Positions 24,372 through 33,609 are shown, counted from the stretch's first letter. The stretch is DNA of 39,260 nt from Theionarchaea archaeon (GCA_018992685.1 JACVGT010000042.1:1-39260); one strand, 5' to 3'. The notes: a model not told the origin generated them from the sequence alone. Numbers and translations are program-made.

Positions 24372-24423
24372 CTGCATATCTAAAATACCTTCCCCCATGA
24401 TAGCGGTTCTTCCCTGATAATCT

Positions 24424-24437
24424 ACTATGAAGATAGG
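24424..24437. promoter_or_regulatory. One-mismatch copy of the ACTAY-N4-ATAGT palindrome
   Basis: ACTAT-GAAG-ATAGG matches the recurring palindrome in all but the last base. It lies 35 bp upstream of the BRE of the operon encoding the 2183-aa surface protein. It is weak on its own but fits the pattern elsewhere. Confidence 0.3.
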
Positions 24438-24458
24438 TGGTTTTACCTTCCTTCTTAC

Positions 24459-24475
24459 CGAAAGATTTATATAGT
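24459..24475 (+). promoter_or_regulatory. BRE/TATA promoter of the giant surface-protein operon
   Basis: CGAAAGATTTATATAGT is a near-ideal archaeal promoter 22-38 nt before ATG 24497, implying a leaderless first gene. Confidence 0.6.
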
Positions 24476-24496
24476 ATTGATTAGCAATAATGAACT

Positions 24497-24874
24497 ATGA
24501 GATTGAAAAGGAACATTGGTGATGCAAAGTATGAAACTACATTTCTCCTCAGGCCGGTAGATGGTGTTGGAGAAAGTATGAAAGCAGTGCTCAAATGCAT
24601 CTTCTGGAGAAAACCCGAACTTTCAGAACCTGCTTTGGAATTCCTTGAGATCATCAAAGAGAATAAAGGTGTTGATGACAGCCTGTGGGAGACGTTCTGC
24701 AGGAGCTCATCCATTACCCGGGGTCAGTATGACAGCATAATCAAGAAACTGAGAGGCTCGGGATTGATCTACAAGAGAGACAGCACCTGGATGCTTTCAG
24801 ATGATTTCATGGAGTTTCTTCAGACTGTACTTCAAATAGCAGAACACTGGAAGATCGAGGGTGAGTATCAATGA
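24497..24874 (+). CDS. Small winged-helix-like protein coupled to the giant surface protein
   Basis: The 125-aa protein is basic at the N-terminus. Its second half has helix-turn-helix character: LWETFCRSSSITRGQYDSIIKKLRGSGLIYKRDSTWMLSDDF (about residues 67-108) reads as a recognition helix followed by a beta wing. It is probably cytoplasmic and may bind DNA, although the motif is weak and no family is recognised. Its last 4 nt (ATGA) overlap the start of the 2183-aa surface protein, so the two are translationally coupled. It could be an autoregulator of that gene. It is transcribed from a strong leaderless promoter. Confidence 0.62.
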   Translation: MRLKRNIGDAKYETTFLLRPVDGVGESMKAVLKCIFWRKPELSEPALEFLEIIKENKGVDDSLWETFCRSSSITRGQYDSIIKKLRGSGLIYKRDSTWMLSDDFMEFLQTVLQIAEHWKIEGEYQ

Positions 24875-27800
24875 AGAAGGCAATTCCCCTGATGCTCTTG
24901 GTGCTGCTAGCTGCTGCACAAGTGAACTCGCAGCAAGATACCAGTGTTCCCCAGTATCTCGAATTTGACGATCAGATTCTGGTAATGAGAGAGTCCTTAC
25001 GGCAGGATAGAATTGAAATGATTCGTTCAGAACGGTTTGAGCCTAATGAGTGGTATGCTGACGTCTATGGGCCAGCCCCTCCCTATTACTTCTTCCAGGC
25101 TCCCCTAGGAAGTGTGATGCAGGACCCCTCTGCAACATACTATGGAAGGCAGATTATTCTGGGTCCTAACTCCCTGTACATGATAATAGTCTATGATTTT
25201 GAACACGACTCCATTATTGAGGCGGGAGAGTGGAAAGATATAAATGGGAACTTCATTGCAGAAGCCGAGGAATGGTTTGACGAGAATATGAACAATGTCA
25301 GAGATTTCGGCGAATGGACAGATTCCAATGGAAATGGAATTGTGAACCTTGGAGAACTCACTGATGTAAATGGAAACGGTGTCTTCGATATTGGAGAATG
25401 GCATGAAGGAAAGAACACTGACGGAGACCCCACCAACAATTTGCCAGGAGAATTCAATGGGGCCGTTGATCCCAATGAATGGATCGGGATGAACCTTGAT
25501 CGATCTATAACAAAAAAACTGGCCCTGAAAATCTATAAGAGAGTTTACACAGCTGCGGTACCCATTTGGAAGGAGATGGACTACAAGGAATATGTCTATC
25601 CAACATACCCAGAAAGGGTTATCCAGCACCCAGCACTGAGATCCATGACATCCCTGACTGATAATCAGAAACTAGTGTTGCTCTTGAGACTTGAAGACTG
25701 TGAACGCTGTGAAGTCGTTGGGGATGTTGCGTGGTATGAAGATGAATTTGCTCGAATCGTATTTAATTTCCAGGGATTCGTCAGAGAAACACTTCACACC
25801 ACCCTCCCCCGTTGCGAGGGATGCTACCAGGCCACGGTATCTCATTACGCCAGGCTACAGATCTATGTCCACGAAAAGTTTGATCTGCTGTACGAAGATT
25901 TCTACCTGCACTCTGTGGAACCCAGAGGACTTCCTGACAATGCCGATGGAACCACGGGATACTACTACTCGCCACGGGACGAGATGTACCGTGCTGATCG
26001 GTATGAGAGAAGAATCCGTTCGCTGGTCAGCTTTGATCCATACTATCTCATCATCCGGGATAATAACGAAATGGTACTTTACGAGACAATCTATGGAAAA
26101 GCGCTGATTGTACCCTACGATGCTAAGGAAGAGGAATATGGTTCTCACATTTACGAACGCAAGTATCCTGACGGCACAGAAAAGGACATCCGCATAGAAG
26201 TGATCCATGTCTATCAGATTGAGACTCCATCCTGCGAACAGGTGCTTGTAGCCCGGCTGCTCATTGATGAGGACACTGAGGCCTACAATACGTCAAGTAT
26301 AGACCCTGACGAGAAGGTGTTCACAGTGTTCTATTACGCCTGTGACAACCACTTTGAAAATAACGTCATCTTCCCTGAAGAATATGATAGAGGTCTTTCT
26401 GATTTTGGCATCATAGTAGAGAAGATAGAACTGGAAGAGGAGAAGGTGTGGTTGAAATTCGTGAGAGAAGTGGAATCTGAGAGAATTCCCAATCCTGCGG
26501 GATTCCTTTTTGGAAGCCAGGACTATCAAATAGTGTTTGATGAATTAGACAGGGACAACCCCCTGGGCATGTGCGACTACTACGATAAACAAGAAGAGAA
26601 TATCCCTCGATTCGAGAAAATCCTGGTGGATGTGTCCTTACCTTACCGGTTTTTGTTGAACAATGCAGTCTTGAAATATGAGGACCTGAAAGGAAATCCC
26701 AATGAACTGGCCTCTTACGAGGAACAACCCTGGGAAATGACTGAATGGAACACAGAAGTGACCATTCTGCAGCTGAAAAAAATAGCCTATAATCCGAATG
26801 CTGCAGACTATACAGGGTTGGGGTACGACGATATTCCTATCTACAACCCACCATTGAATCCAGCTCCAGGATTGGTGCAGGTAGGACCTGATCTGCTACC
26901 TAATTTCCAGATTTCAGACGAGGACTTTTCTGGAACTTGTATCCCCGGGGATACTATCACATTCTATATTGAGGTGTATAACGGATCTGGGGGGCCAATG
27001 GCTGTGCAGGTCCAGGATGATATACCTGTTGGAATGCAAATGGATGCAGCCCAGATAACTCAACTGATTCTCTCAGGTGGTGTGTTGATTGAGATCCTCC
27101 CAGCTGATGGAATCGGGAATCCGGGAGAGACGGTAGTATGGAACATTCCCAATCTCCCTCCAGGATATACCTTGCTATCATACAATGCTACAGTTGTTTC
27201 CGACGGAACCGTTGGCTTTGGAGGAAGTATCATAAACGATGGATGCATTGCACAGTACTTCGAGACTGGAATCCCCAGGATTGCTGCAGCCCCTGCAGTG
27301 GAAATACTTGTTCAGTCTGCCCAAATTATAAAAGAACCCTTCGCAGACCTTGCATGCACCATTCCGGCTCCAACTATTCTTCCAGGAAGCAGATTGTATT
27401 ACAGACTGACTGTTTACGACACAATAGTGAATCCAGTGAGTCTCTACCATCCGCAAGTTATCGAGGTATCTGATGTTATACCCATTCCCACCATCAACCC
27501 CCAATACCACGTCTCATTTCCTGGACTGACCCCTCAACCAATTGTAGGGAACGTTGTTTTGTGGCAGGGAGTGAATGTACTGGGTTCAGGAGGTTCTATG
27601 ACCGGCATCTACAGTGTTTTTGTCCCCGTCGGATCAGCTGGAAATATTTTGAACGATGCATCAGTTACCTACGTTGTTCCCTTCCCTCTCCCAGGAGTAA
27701 CAACCGTAACGACAGTAAGCAACCTGGCAGAGACATGGATTGTGACCCAGTTGTCTCAGATAACTGAGCCGCTGGAGCCCTGTCTGTCCATGAATATCAG

Positions 27801-30800
27801 CAAAGAAGGTCCCGCATCGCAGGCAGGGGGAGTCATACGTTATGAAATTACTGTGGCCAACAGAGGGTCTGGGCCCTATGCAGATGCTTTCAACCTGGTA
27901 ATCATTGATAAACTACCTCAATATGCATCAGGACCTGTGAACATTCAATCCACTAACCCGTTGGTAACCTGGACCACACATGATTCTGATGGGGATTTTG
28001 TGGATGATGTCATTGTGTGGAAGGTCGATCAGCTCCCCGCGGGGTCAGACTTTGAACTGACCTTTGAAATAACCATTGAAACCACGCAAATCCCCTACAA
28101 CTGCTACATGATCAAAGTGTTTACCTATGATCTGTACAAACAGGAGGAGGATCGATATCTGGGAATGGGAGGTATTTCTCGGGTTGCTGAGTATAAAATC
28201 TCTCCCACTGACATGACTGAAGTAATAAAAGATTCGGTATTCACCCAGGTTATGAAAGGAGCAGAAAAGCTTGAAAACTACTTGATAAAGGTCTTTGAAA
28301 GCAGGATCTACGACAAGGAATTTTTCTTTCAGTTTGTAGAGTTCAATGAGAAGGAAAGATCCGCGCGGTTCAAGATGTTTGAGCGTGTGGGATCTGATCT
28401 GGACATGAACGTGTACTGGGGAGTCCTGGAACAATCAACCATGGAAACTGGCTCCTCTCAGATCTACTCTAATGATACCTTCCTGGCTCACGTCTTGCTG
28501 AGGAATGACGGAACTGGAACTATCTCAGACATCTCGTATGAACTGGATGCTCCTGATTTCTCTCCCATGGACATGACGTGGGAGTACAATATTGAGCAAT
28601 ACCTGGATTTAGATATCGGCCCGGATGAGCAAGCTGGACTCCTCTTCCTCATGAAAGCACCCCAGGTGTCTCATGAAACCACCTTCCCGCTCAAGGTGAA
28701 GCTGACATACACAGATGAAAGGGGAACCAGGAGTGAAACGAAGACTGCATACCTCAATGTCTTGGCTCAGAGACGAGCAAACGTCCAGATAAAGAAAACC
28801 ATTCTTGAAGGGAAGTCAGTGGTGAAGGAGACAGGAAAAGAAGTAGCTGACCTGCGGGTCGGAGAAGAGCGGACAATTGTAGCTTACATTCAGAATCTAT
28901 CAGAAGATGAGATTGAACAAGTCCACTTCATAGACCAAATACCTCAGGGATTGGAAGTGATTGAAGGATATGCAGAGTGGATGGGCGCTCTCAAGCCTGG
29001 TGAAACAGTAAAGGTCACGTACAAGATTAAAGTAAAACAGATTGGAATTTACCAGTTCAGAGGAAAGACCTTCTATAAAGACGAAAAGGATCACGTGTAC
29101 GAAGGAATAAGCAACATTACTGAGATCAGGGTAATAACGGCTCCCGGGCCCAAATTGAATCGAGAAGTCGACACTACCATTGTATCAAAAGGAGATGTTA
29201 TAACAGTCGTTATCAGAGTGGAAAATGACACGCCCACTACTCTCGAAGAAATTCAGGTTGTAGACATTGTACCGGAAGGATTTCAGGTAGAATCTTTGAA
29301 GACCAAGAATCTAGAAGAAGACAATGGAGCAATTCGGATCTATATTGACAGTCTAAAACCCAACAAATATGTTCTCATAGAATACACCTTACGAGCAGGC
29401 GAAAAGGCCGGAAAATTCACACACAAAGGAGTGAGACTGGCTTATGAAAACGGGGATGGCCTTAAAGAAGAAATATTGACAGACGACCAGGAATTGCTCA
29501 TTCCGGAGACGGAAACACCCAATATTTCCATGGACTACACCCTGAGAAGAAAGATAGACTCAGACGGGGAATATGTCACAACAGTACTCACCTTGTCCAA
29601 TTCAGGAGGAATTGCAGCTAAGGCCATAAAGGTTGTCACACCACTCCTGGAGGGAACAGAGTTTGTGGAAGCTTCCACCAACTATCTGCAGGAGAATGGG
29701 ATAATGAGCTTCATGGTGGATGAAATCGAGGCAGGAGAGCAATTTACTGTCAAGTATACCTTCAAAATTCCTCATTTCAACACGGATCGAACCTATGCTT
29801 TGAATTTTGATGTGGTGTATTCGGACGACTTTGACAGGGAATACTCAGACCAACTGGAAGGGGAGCTTGTGGTTCGGGCTCAAAAGCCACTTATCACGGT
29901 CACTAAGGTGATAGAAAAGAATGCAGTCAAACTGAACTTCTCGGTGAGAGTGGCTGTAAACATAATAAATGAAGGTGAAATTGCAGCTGATACTCAGGTA
30001 AGCGATCCTCTGCCTGACGGCTTGGTTCTCTTGTCAGGCACCAATGCGTGGGAAGGCAGGCTGGAACCAGGAGAATCTGCTCAGATCATGTATGAGGTTC
30101 TGTGCACTCGAGTAGGAACATTTGCACTCCCCCAAGCTGCTGCCATTTACAGCGATAGGTGGCAGATCGACTATGTCGCAGAATCTGACCCTACCAGCCT
30201 CCTCATACGGGGAATACTCATTGAAAAGAGCGCAGATGTTGCCGACCTGAAGACAGGGGAAGTAGTGGTGGTAACAGTGACAGTCACCAACACATATGAC
30301 GAACGAGCAGCCAATATAGTCATAGAGGACATGATTCCTGAAGAACTCACCCTTGTGGAAGGAAATCCCGGATGGAGCATTGGCGTTTTGAACCCCGGTG
30401 AATCTGTTACCTTCACATATTCTCTCAAGCCCACGAAGCCTGGAACCTTTAGTCTGGGACCTGCCAGAGCTACGTTTATTGATGTGTACAATGATAAGCA
30501 TGAGTCTTCTTCAGGTTCAGTGACTATCAATGTAATAGAAATGGTGCCTCCAGAGACCAAACCTCCTACTTCAACTCCCCCCGAAGAGAAAGAGAAAGGG
30601 ATGGGACAGAGGGTCGCGGAATCTTTTGACATCGCCATGATCCTGTTGATAGTGCTTGTTATGTTCATCTCCATGGTAGTGGCATTCCTGTTGATAGAAA
30701 GGCGAAGATCAGAGGAAGAGGAGTACTACGAACTGGAAGAATTACCTGCGCCACCTCGTGAAGCTGTGTATGAGAGAAGAGAAGAAGTGAAGAAGGCTCT

Positions 30801-31422
30801 CCCTACACCAGAGGAACGCGGAGAAGCAGAAGAAGAAATAACGCCGCTGGACGTCTTAAAAAGAAGGCGGGAAAGCCTAGAGGAGAAGCGAGAGAAAGTG
30901 GAAAAGGTGGTCGAAACCAAAGATGTGCATGAGCTCTTGAGAAAAGAAGGGACGAAGGCCAGGAAAATCCCTGAGGAATTTGAGTTTGGTAAAGAACCTG
31001 AGGAATTTGAGTTTGGTAAAGAACCTGAGGAATTTGAGTTTGGTAAAGAATTCGAGTTTGGTAGAGAAGCTGAAAAACCAAGAGGCAAGGGACAGCTAGC
31101 AGAAGAGCTTGGTCTCGAAGACCTGTTTGTTGAAGAAGAATCCAAGAGCACCGAAGAATCCCCTTCAGAATTTACCGATGTCCGTGACATTCTCCGGATG
31201 CCAAAAGAAAAAGAAGAGCCTTCAACAAAAGAAGAACCCCTCAGATGGAAACCAGAAAAACCAGACAATGCAGAAAAACCACACAATGAATTCCTTGATA
31301 TCCATGAAATTATTAAGGGGCCCAAAAAAGAAAAAGAGGAGAAAAAGTCAACGACACTTGAATCTCCTGAGGAAGACGACGAGGATTTTGATCCTCGAGA
31401 TATTCTAAAAAAGAGAGACTAG
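24871..31422 (+). CDS. Giant surface protein: Ca-loop repeats, DUF11 modules, TM, cytoplasmic tail
   Basis: This 2183-aa protein starts with a signal peptide (about 1-20). Residues 107-176 are five tandem 14-residue calcium-loop-like repeats of the D-x-N-x-N-G-x-x-x-x-GE type. A long unfamiliar region follows to about 675. From about 677 to 1890 there are some eight or nine Ig-like modules, many with DUF11 landmarks such as VVDIVPEGF, IDQIPQGLEV and SDPLPDGLVL. A Pro/Thr linker leads to one transmembrane helix (about 1919-1946). The acidic-basic tail of about 237 residues is cytoplasmic. It holds three exact EEFEFGKEP repeats and five copies of a short [DV]-x-[DE]-[IL]-[LI]-[KR]-like motif. 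Such a tail suggests contact with intracellular partners. The whole resembles a surface stalk or adhesin. Confidence 0.85.
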   Translation: MKKAIPLMLLVLLAAAQVNSQQDTSVPQYLEFDDQILVMRESLRQDRIEMIRSERFEPNEWYADVYGPAPPYYFFQAPLGSVMQDPSATYYGRQIILGPNSLYMIIVYDFEHDSIIEAGEWKDINGNFIAEAEEWFDENMNNVRDFGEWTDSNGNGIVNLGELTDVNGNGVFDIGEWHEGKNTDGDPTNNLPGEFNGAVDPNEWIGMNLDRSITKKLALKIYKRVYTAAVPIWKEMDYKEYVYPTYPERVIQHPALRSMTSLTDNQKLVLLLRLEDCERCEVVGDVAWYEDEFARIVFNFQGFVRETLHTTLPRCEGCYQATVSHYARLQIYVHEKFDLLYEDFYLHSVEPRGLPDNADGTTGYYYSPRDEMYRADRYERRIRSLVSFDPYYLIIRDNNEMVLYETIYGKALIVPYDAKEEEYGSHIYERKYPDGTEKDIRIEVIHVYQIETPSCEQVLVARLLIDEDTEAYNTSSIDPDEKVFTVFYYACDNHFENNVIFPEEYDRGLSDFGIIVEKIELEEEKVWLKFVREVESERIPNPAGFLFGSQDYQIVFDELDRDNPLGMCDYYDKQEENIPRFEKILVDVSLPYRFLLNNAVLKYEDLKGNPNELASYEEQPWEMTEWNTEVTILQLKKIAYNPNAADYTGLGYDDIPIYNPPLNPAPGLVQVGPDLLPNFQISDEDFSGTCIPGDTITFYIEVYNGSGGPMAVQVQDDIPVGMQMDAAQITQLILSGGVLIEILPADGIGNPGETVVWNIPNLPPGYTLLSYNATVVSDGTVGFGGSIINDGCIAQYFETGIPRIAAAPAVEILVQSAQIIKEPFADLACTIPAPTILPGSRLYYRLTVYDTIVNPVSLYHPQVIEVSDVIPIPTINPQYHVSFPGLTPQPIVGNVVLWQGVNVLGSGGSMTGIYSVFVPVGSAGNILNDASVTYVVPFPLPGVTTVTTVSNLAETWIVTQLSQITEPLEPCLSMNISKEGPASQAGGVIRYEITVANRGSGPYADAFNLVIIDKLPQYASGPVNIQSTNPLVTWTTHDSDGDFVDDVIVWKVDQLPAGSDFELTFEITIETTQIPYNCYMIKVFTYDLYKQEEDRYLGMGGISRVAEYKISPTDMTEVIKDSVFTQVMKGAEKLENYLIKVFESRIYDKEFFFQFVEFNEKERSARFKMFERVGSDLDMNVYWGVLEQSTMETGSSQIYSNDTFLAHVLLRNDGTGTISDISYELDAPDFSPMDMTWEYNIEQYLDLDIGPDEQAGLLFLMKAPQVSHETTFPLKVKLTYTDERGTRSETKTAYLNVLAQRRANVQIKKTILEGKSVVKETGKEVADLRVGEERTIVAYIQNLSEDEIEQVHFIDQIPQGLEVIEGYAEWMGALKPGETVKVTYKIKVKQIGIYQFRGKTFYKDEKDHVYEGISNITEIRVITAPGPKLNREVDTTIVSKGDVITVVIRVENDTPTTLEEIQVVDIVPEGFQVESLKTKNLEEDNGAIRIYIDSLKPNKYVLIEYTLRAGEKAGKFTHKGVRLAYENGDGLKEEILTDDQELLIPETETPNISMDYTLRRKIDSDGEYVTTVLTLSNSGGIAAKAIKVVTPLLEGTEFVEASTNYLQENGIMSFMVDEIEAGEQFTVKYTFKIPHFNTDRTYALNFDVVYSDDFDREYSDQLEGELVVRAQKPLITVTKVIEKNAVKLNFSVRVAVNIINEGEIAADTQVSDPLPDGLVLLSGTNAWEGRLEPGESAQIMYEVLCTRVGTFALPQAAAIYSDRWQIDYVAESDPTSLLIRGILIEKSADVADLKTGEVVVVTVTVTNTYDERAANIVIEDMIPEELTLVEGNPGWSIGVLNPGESVTFTYSLKPTKPGTFSLGPARATFIDVYNDKHESSSGSVTINVIEMVPPETKPPTSTPPEEKEKGMGQRVAESFDIAMILLIVLVMFISMVVAFLLIERRRSEEEEYYELEELPAPPREAVYERREEVKKALPTPEERGEAEEEITPLDVLKRRRESLEEKREKVEKVVETKDVHELLRKEGTKARKIPEEFEFGKEPEEFEFGKEPEEFEFGKEFEFGREAEKPRGKGQLAEELGLEDLFVEEESKSTEESPSEFTDVRDILRMPKEKEEPSTKEEPLRWKPEKPDNAEKPHNEFLDIHEIIKGPKKEKEEKKSTTLESPEEDDEDFDPRDILKKRD
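25189..25398 (+). repeat. Five 42-nt (14-residue) calcium-loop-like repeats
   Basis: The encoded units are VYDFEHDSIIEAGE, WKDINGNFIAEAEE, WFDENMNNVRDFGE, WTDSNGNGIVNLGE and LTDVNGNGVFDIGE. Spacing is exact, and the DxNxNG core sharpens towards the last units. Confidence 0.8.
30970..31050 (+). repeat. Three identical 27-nt tandem repeats
   Basis: Three perfect copies encode PEEFEFGKE in the cytoplasmic tail, followed by a partial copy (FEFGRE). DNA identity suggests recent expansion and possible length variation between strains. Confidence 0.9.
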
Positions 31423-31549
31423 CCCTCTCACCTATTTATCTGGGAAGACGTGCCCCCTGTTGACCTTACCATCTAATCCCCGCAATTGCGAATTTCAGAG
31501 TGGTTCCGGAAGTTCTGCGCGATGCACAAGGTGTATCAAGGCGAAAAAG

Positions 31550-31562
31550 GAAACCTTTTTAT
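31550..31562 (+). promoter_or_regulatory. TATA promoter of the KaiC-like gene
   Basis: GAAACCTTTTTAT lies 23-35 nt before ATG 31585, with a GCGAAAAA BRE-like stretch just before it. Confidence 0.45.
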
Positions 31563-31584
31563 TACCTAAGTACAGGCTCTCTAT

Positions 31585-32331
31585 ATGCAGTATTTCAAGA
31601 CAGGAATCAAGGGGTTCGATATCATCATGGACAAAGGTCTGCCGGATAGAACCACAATAATTCTTCATGGACCCCCTGGTACTGGAATCCGAGTTTTCGG
31701 CCAGCAGTTCATCCATTCAGGACTTCAACTGGGAGCGCAATGTATCTATTTCACTTCAGAAAGGTCAAGCACCGAAATCATGGATGACATGAAGTTCTAT
31801 GATTGGGATGTTGACCAATTTGTCGGAAAGAAGCAGCTCACCTTTATTGACGCTTATACCACCAGGTACGAGAAAAGTTATTCTCAGGATCTGGACATCT
31901 TCAAGGAGCTGGTATGGGATGTGGGTGCTTCCAATCAATTGCGCCTGGCATTAGGTAAACACCTGGAGCAGATGGCTGGCCAGAAGGGGACTGAGATACG
32001 CTGCATGATTGATTCTCTGTCGTCACTATTTCGAACAGAAAACCCTGAGGACGTCATCGATCTGTTCGAGATCATTCAGATGGATGCAAAGAAATACGGA
32101 GGAATATATCTATTCATCCTGGATAAGGGAGTTCATGATGAGCGGCTGGTGAACACCCTGCTGTATCTGGCGGATGGGATCTTCGATTTCTCTACCCGGG
32201 ATCGAGGTTCAGAACTTGAGCATGTGATGCGGGTTCAGAAACTGAAAAACATGATATTCTCAACTAAGTTGATTCCCTATATCATCAGCCAAGAAGGAGT
32301 GGTGGTGGAGACCACTGAGCGAATCATCTAG
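31585..32331 (+). CDS. KaiC-like RecA-fold protein with degenerate Walker A
   Basis: The 248-aa protein is a single KaiC/RadA-type domain starting FKTGIKGFDIIMDKGLP, as KaiC domains do. At residues 29-36 the P-loop reads GPPGTGIR instead of GPPGTGK[TS]: Ile35 and Arg36 replace the essential lysine and the Mg-binding Thr/Ser. The Walker B strand (CMIDSLSSLF, about 140-149) and the FTSER region after the second strand are kept. It should have lost normal ATP hydrolysis and may act as a nucleotide-independent binding or regulatory protein, in the way archaeal FlaH-type relatives act non-catalytically. It follows the giant surface-protein gene, from its own promoter, and precedes a flavoprotein gene 38 nt downstream. 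Confidence 0.8.
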   Translation: MQYFKTGIKGFDIIMDKGLPDRTTIILHGPPGTGIRVFGQQFIHSGLQLGAQCIYFTSERSSTEIMDDMKFYDWDVDQFVGKKQLTFIDAYTTRYEKSYSQDLDIFKELVWDVGASNQLRLALGKHLEQMAGQKGTEIRCMIDSLSSLFRTENPEDVIDLFEIIQMDAKKYGGIYLFILDKGVHDERLVNTLLYLADGIFDFSTRDRGSELEHVMRVQKLKNMIFSTKLIPYIISQEGVVVETTERII

Positions 32332-32369
32332 TTGCGCACGGAAAAGACGGTGAGGGTCAGCTGGTGCCA

Positions 32370-33437
32370 ATGAAGATCATTATTGTTGGAGGTGGAGTCG
32401 CTGGATGTTATCTCGGGCAGTTGCTCAGGAAAAGAGGACTTTCGCCTCTCCTGCTGGAAGAGCATACCGAGATTGGCAACCCAGTGCAATGTGCGGGACT
32501 GATCGGGAGAGAAACAGTGGACAGTGCCAAAGTACCTTTTCCCCGTCATGTCATTCTGAGACGCATTGATGGAGCCACCTTCTACCTGGGTGGAAACCAC
32601 TTCACCATCGAACGAGACAGTGCAGCATATGTTGTGGACAGAGCTCTACTGGACAAGCACTTCTCTCGCGGATTACCCATTAACTGTAAAGAGAAGGTGA
32701 TCTCTTGTAAACCCGGGACTCCAATCTCAGTGACAACCACAAAGAACCAGTACACCTGCGACATCCTGCTGGGGTGTGATGGACCGTTTTCTGTGGTCCG
32801 AAAAGAAGTAGGATTCTCTCTAACCCCCTCATTCTACCCAGCAGCTCAGTACGTAGTCCAATTGGCGCCTGAGGACGATTTTGTACATCTTCACGTTCAT
32901 CCCCCCTTCTTCTTCTGGCTGATACCTGAGACAGAAGAGACGATGCGTGTCGGATATGCCGGTCCCCAACCTGTCAGCCACCTCAACAAATTCTTAGAGC
33001 GCAAAGAAATCAGAGGAACTATCCTGGGGAGGCAGGCGGGGCTCATCCCGCTGGGTGAGGGTGAAATAGCTAGGAAGAATATTGCCCTCGTTGGTGACGC
33101 AGCCTGTCAAGTCAAGCCCATGACAGGGGGTGGAATATACTACGGCATGAAAGCTTCAGAAATGGCCGTTCAGTCCCTGGAGGATCTTAATGACTATGAG
33201 AAAGCCTGGAAAAGGAATTTCGGAACAGAAATAAGGACTGCTCTAAGAATCAGAGGAATCTATGAGACTATAAGCATGAAAAATCTCACCAGAGCTTTCA
33301 ATATCTTCAAAGATAATACCTCCCTCATTGAGACTATGGCAGATTTTGAGAGACACACATCGATCCTCAAAGAATTCGCCAAAAACCCTGTCATATTCAA
33401 ACTTGTTGGTTCTGCAATCCGGGGGCTGCTGCGGTAA
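32370..33437 (+). CDS. Geranylgeranyl reductase family FAD-dependent oxidoreductase
   Basis: The roughly 355-aa flavoprotein has the N-terminal dinucleotide-binding motif IIIVGGGVAGCYLGQLL and the acidic end of the second strand (LLLEEH). It also has VQCAGLIG, the DILLGCDGPFSVVRK block and the second FAD motif NIALVGDAACQVKPMTGGGIYYGMKA. This is the geranylgeranyl reductase family, which saturates isoprenoid chains of archaeal lipids or related substrates. The C-terminal 90 residues are helical and may bind lipid. ATG 32370 is preferred over the GTG two codons earlier. It lies 38 nt after the KaiC-like gene and may be cotranscribed. Substrate (lipid, quinone or other isoprenoid) is not resolved. 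Confidence 0.85.
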   Translation: MKIIIVGGGVAGCYLGQLLRKRGLSPLLLEEHTEIGNPVQCAGLIGRETVDSAKVPFPRHVILRRIDGATFYLGGNHFTIERDSAAYVVDRALLDKHFSRGLPINCKEKVISCKPGTPISVTTTKNQYTCDILLGCDGPFSVVRKEVGFSLTPSFYPAAQYVVQLAPEDDFVHLHVHPPFFFWLIPETEETMRVGYAGPQPVSHLNKFLERKEIRGTILGRQAGLIPLGEGEIARKNIALVGDAACQVKPMTGGGIYYGMKASEMAVQSLEDLNDYEKAWKRNFGTEIRTALRIRGIYETISMKNLTRAFNIFKDNTSLIETMADFERHTSILKEFAKNPVIFKLVGSAIRGLLR

Positions 33438-33560
33438 CCACAGTCCCATGGCAGTATGCGGTGGATGACCTTGACGCTTTTTTCGTGAAGCGCACGTCAG
33501 GTTTCCTCTGCAACTGTATTATCTGACTCCTACCCCCTCCTTTTGGGCCAGCGTTACAAA

Positions 33561-33589
33561 GCCTCATCTCTTACGGTCAGGGATGAGGC
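33561..33589. promoter_or_regulatory. Inverted repeat upstream of the tandem-HTH gene
   Basis: GCCTCATC (33561-33568) and GATGAGGC (33582-33589) are perfect 8-bp arms whose centres lie 21 bp apart, two helical turns. The repeat ends just before the BRE/TATA element, so it is a candidate operator for autoregulation; a hairpin in RNA is unlikely because it lies upstream of the start site. Confidence 0.5.
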
Positions 33590-33591
33590 AT

Positions 33592-33609
33592 GGGAAAAAG
33601 CTTTTATAC
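33592..33609 (+). promoter_or_regulatory. BRE/TATA promoter of the tandem-HTH gene
   Basis: GGAAAAAGCTTTTATACA-like sequence lies 21-38 nt before ATG 33630, consistent with leaderless transcription. Confidence 0.5.

Noticed and set aside
25189-25398. Possible CRISPR or DNA-level tandem repeat
   Set aside because: The 42-nt periodicity is conserved at protein level, not DNA level, and lies inside a coding frame without spacers.
30726-31325. 199-codon serine-rich open frame on the minus strand
   Set aside because: Its composition mirrors the Glu/Lys-rich tail encoded on the other strand; there is no promoter or ribosome-binding site.
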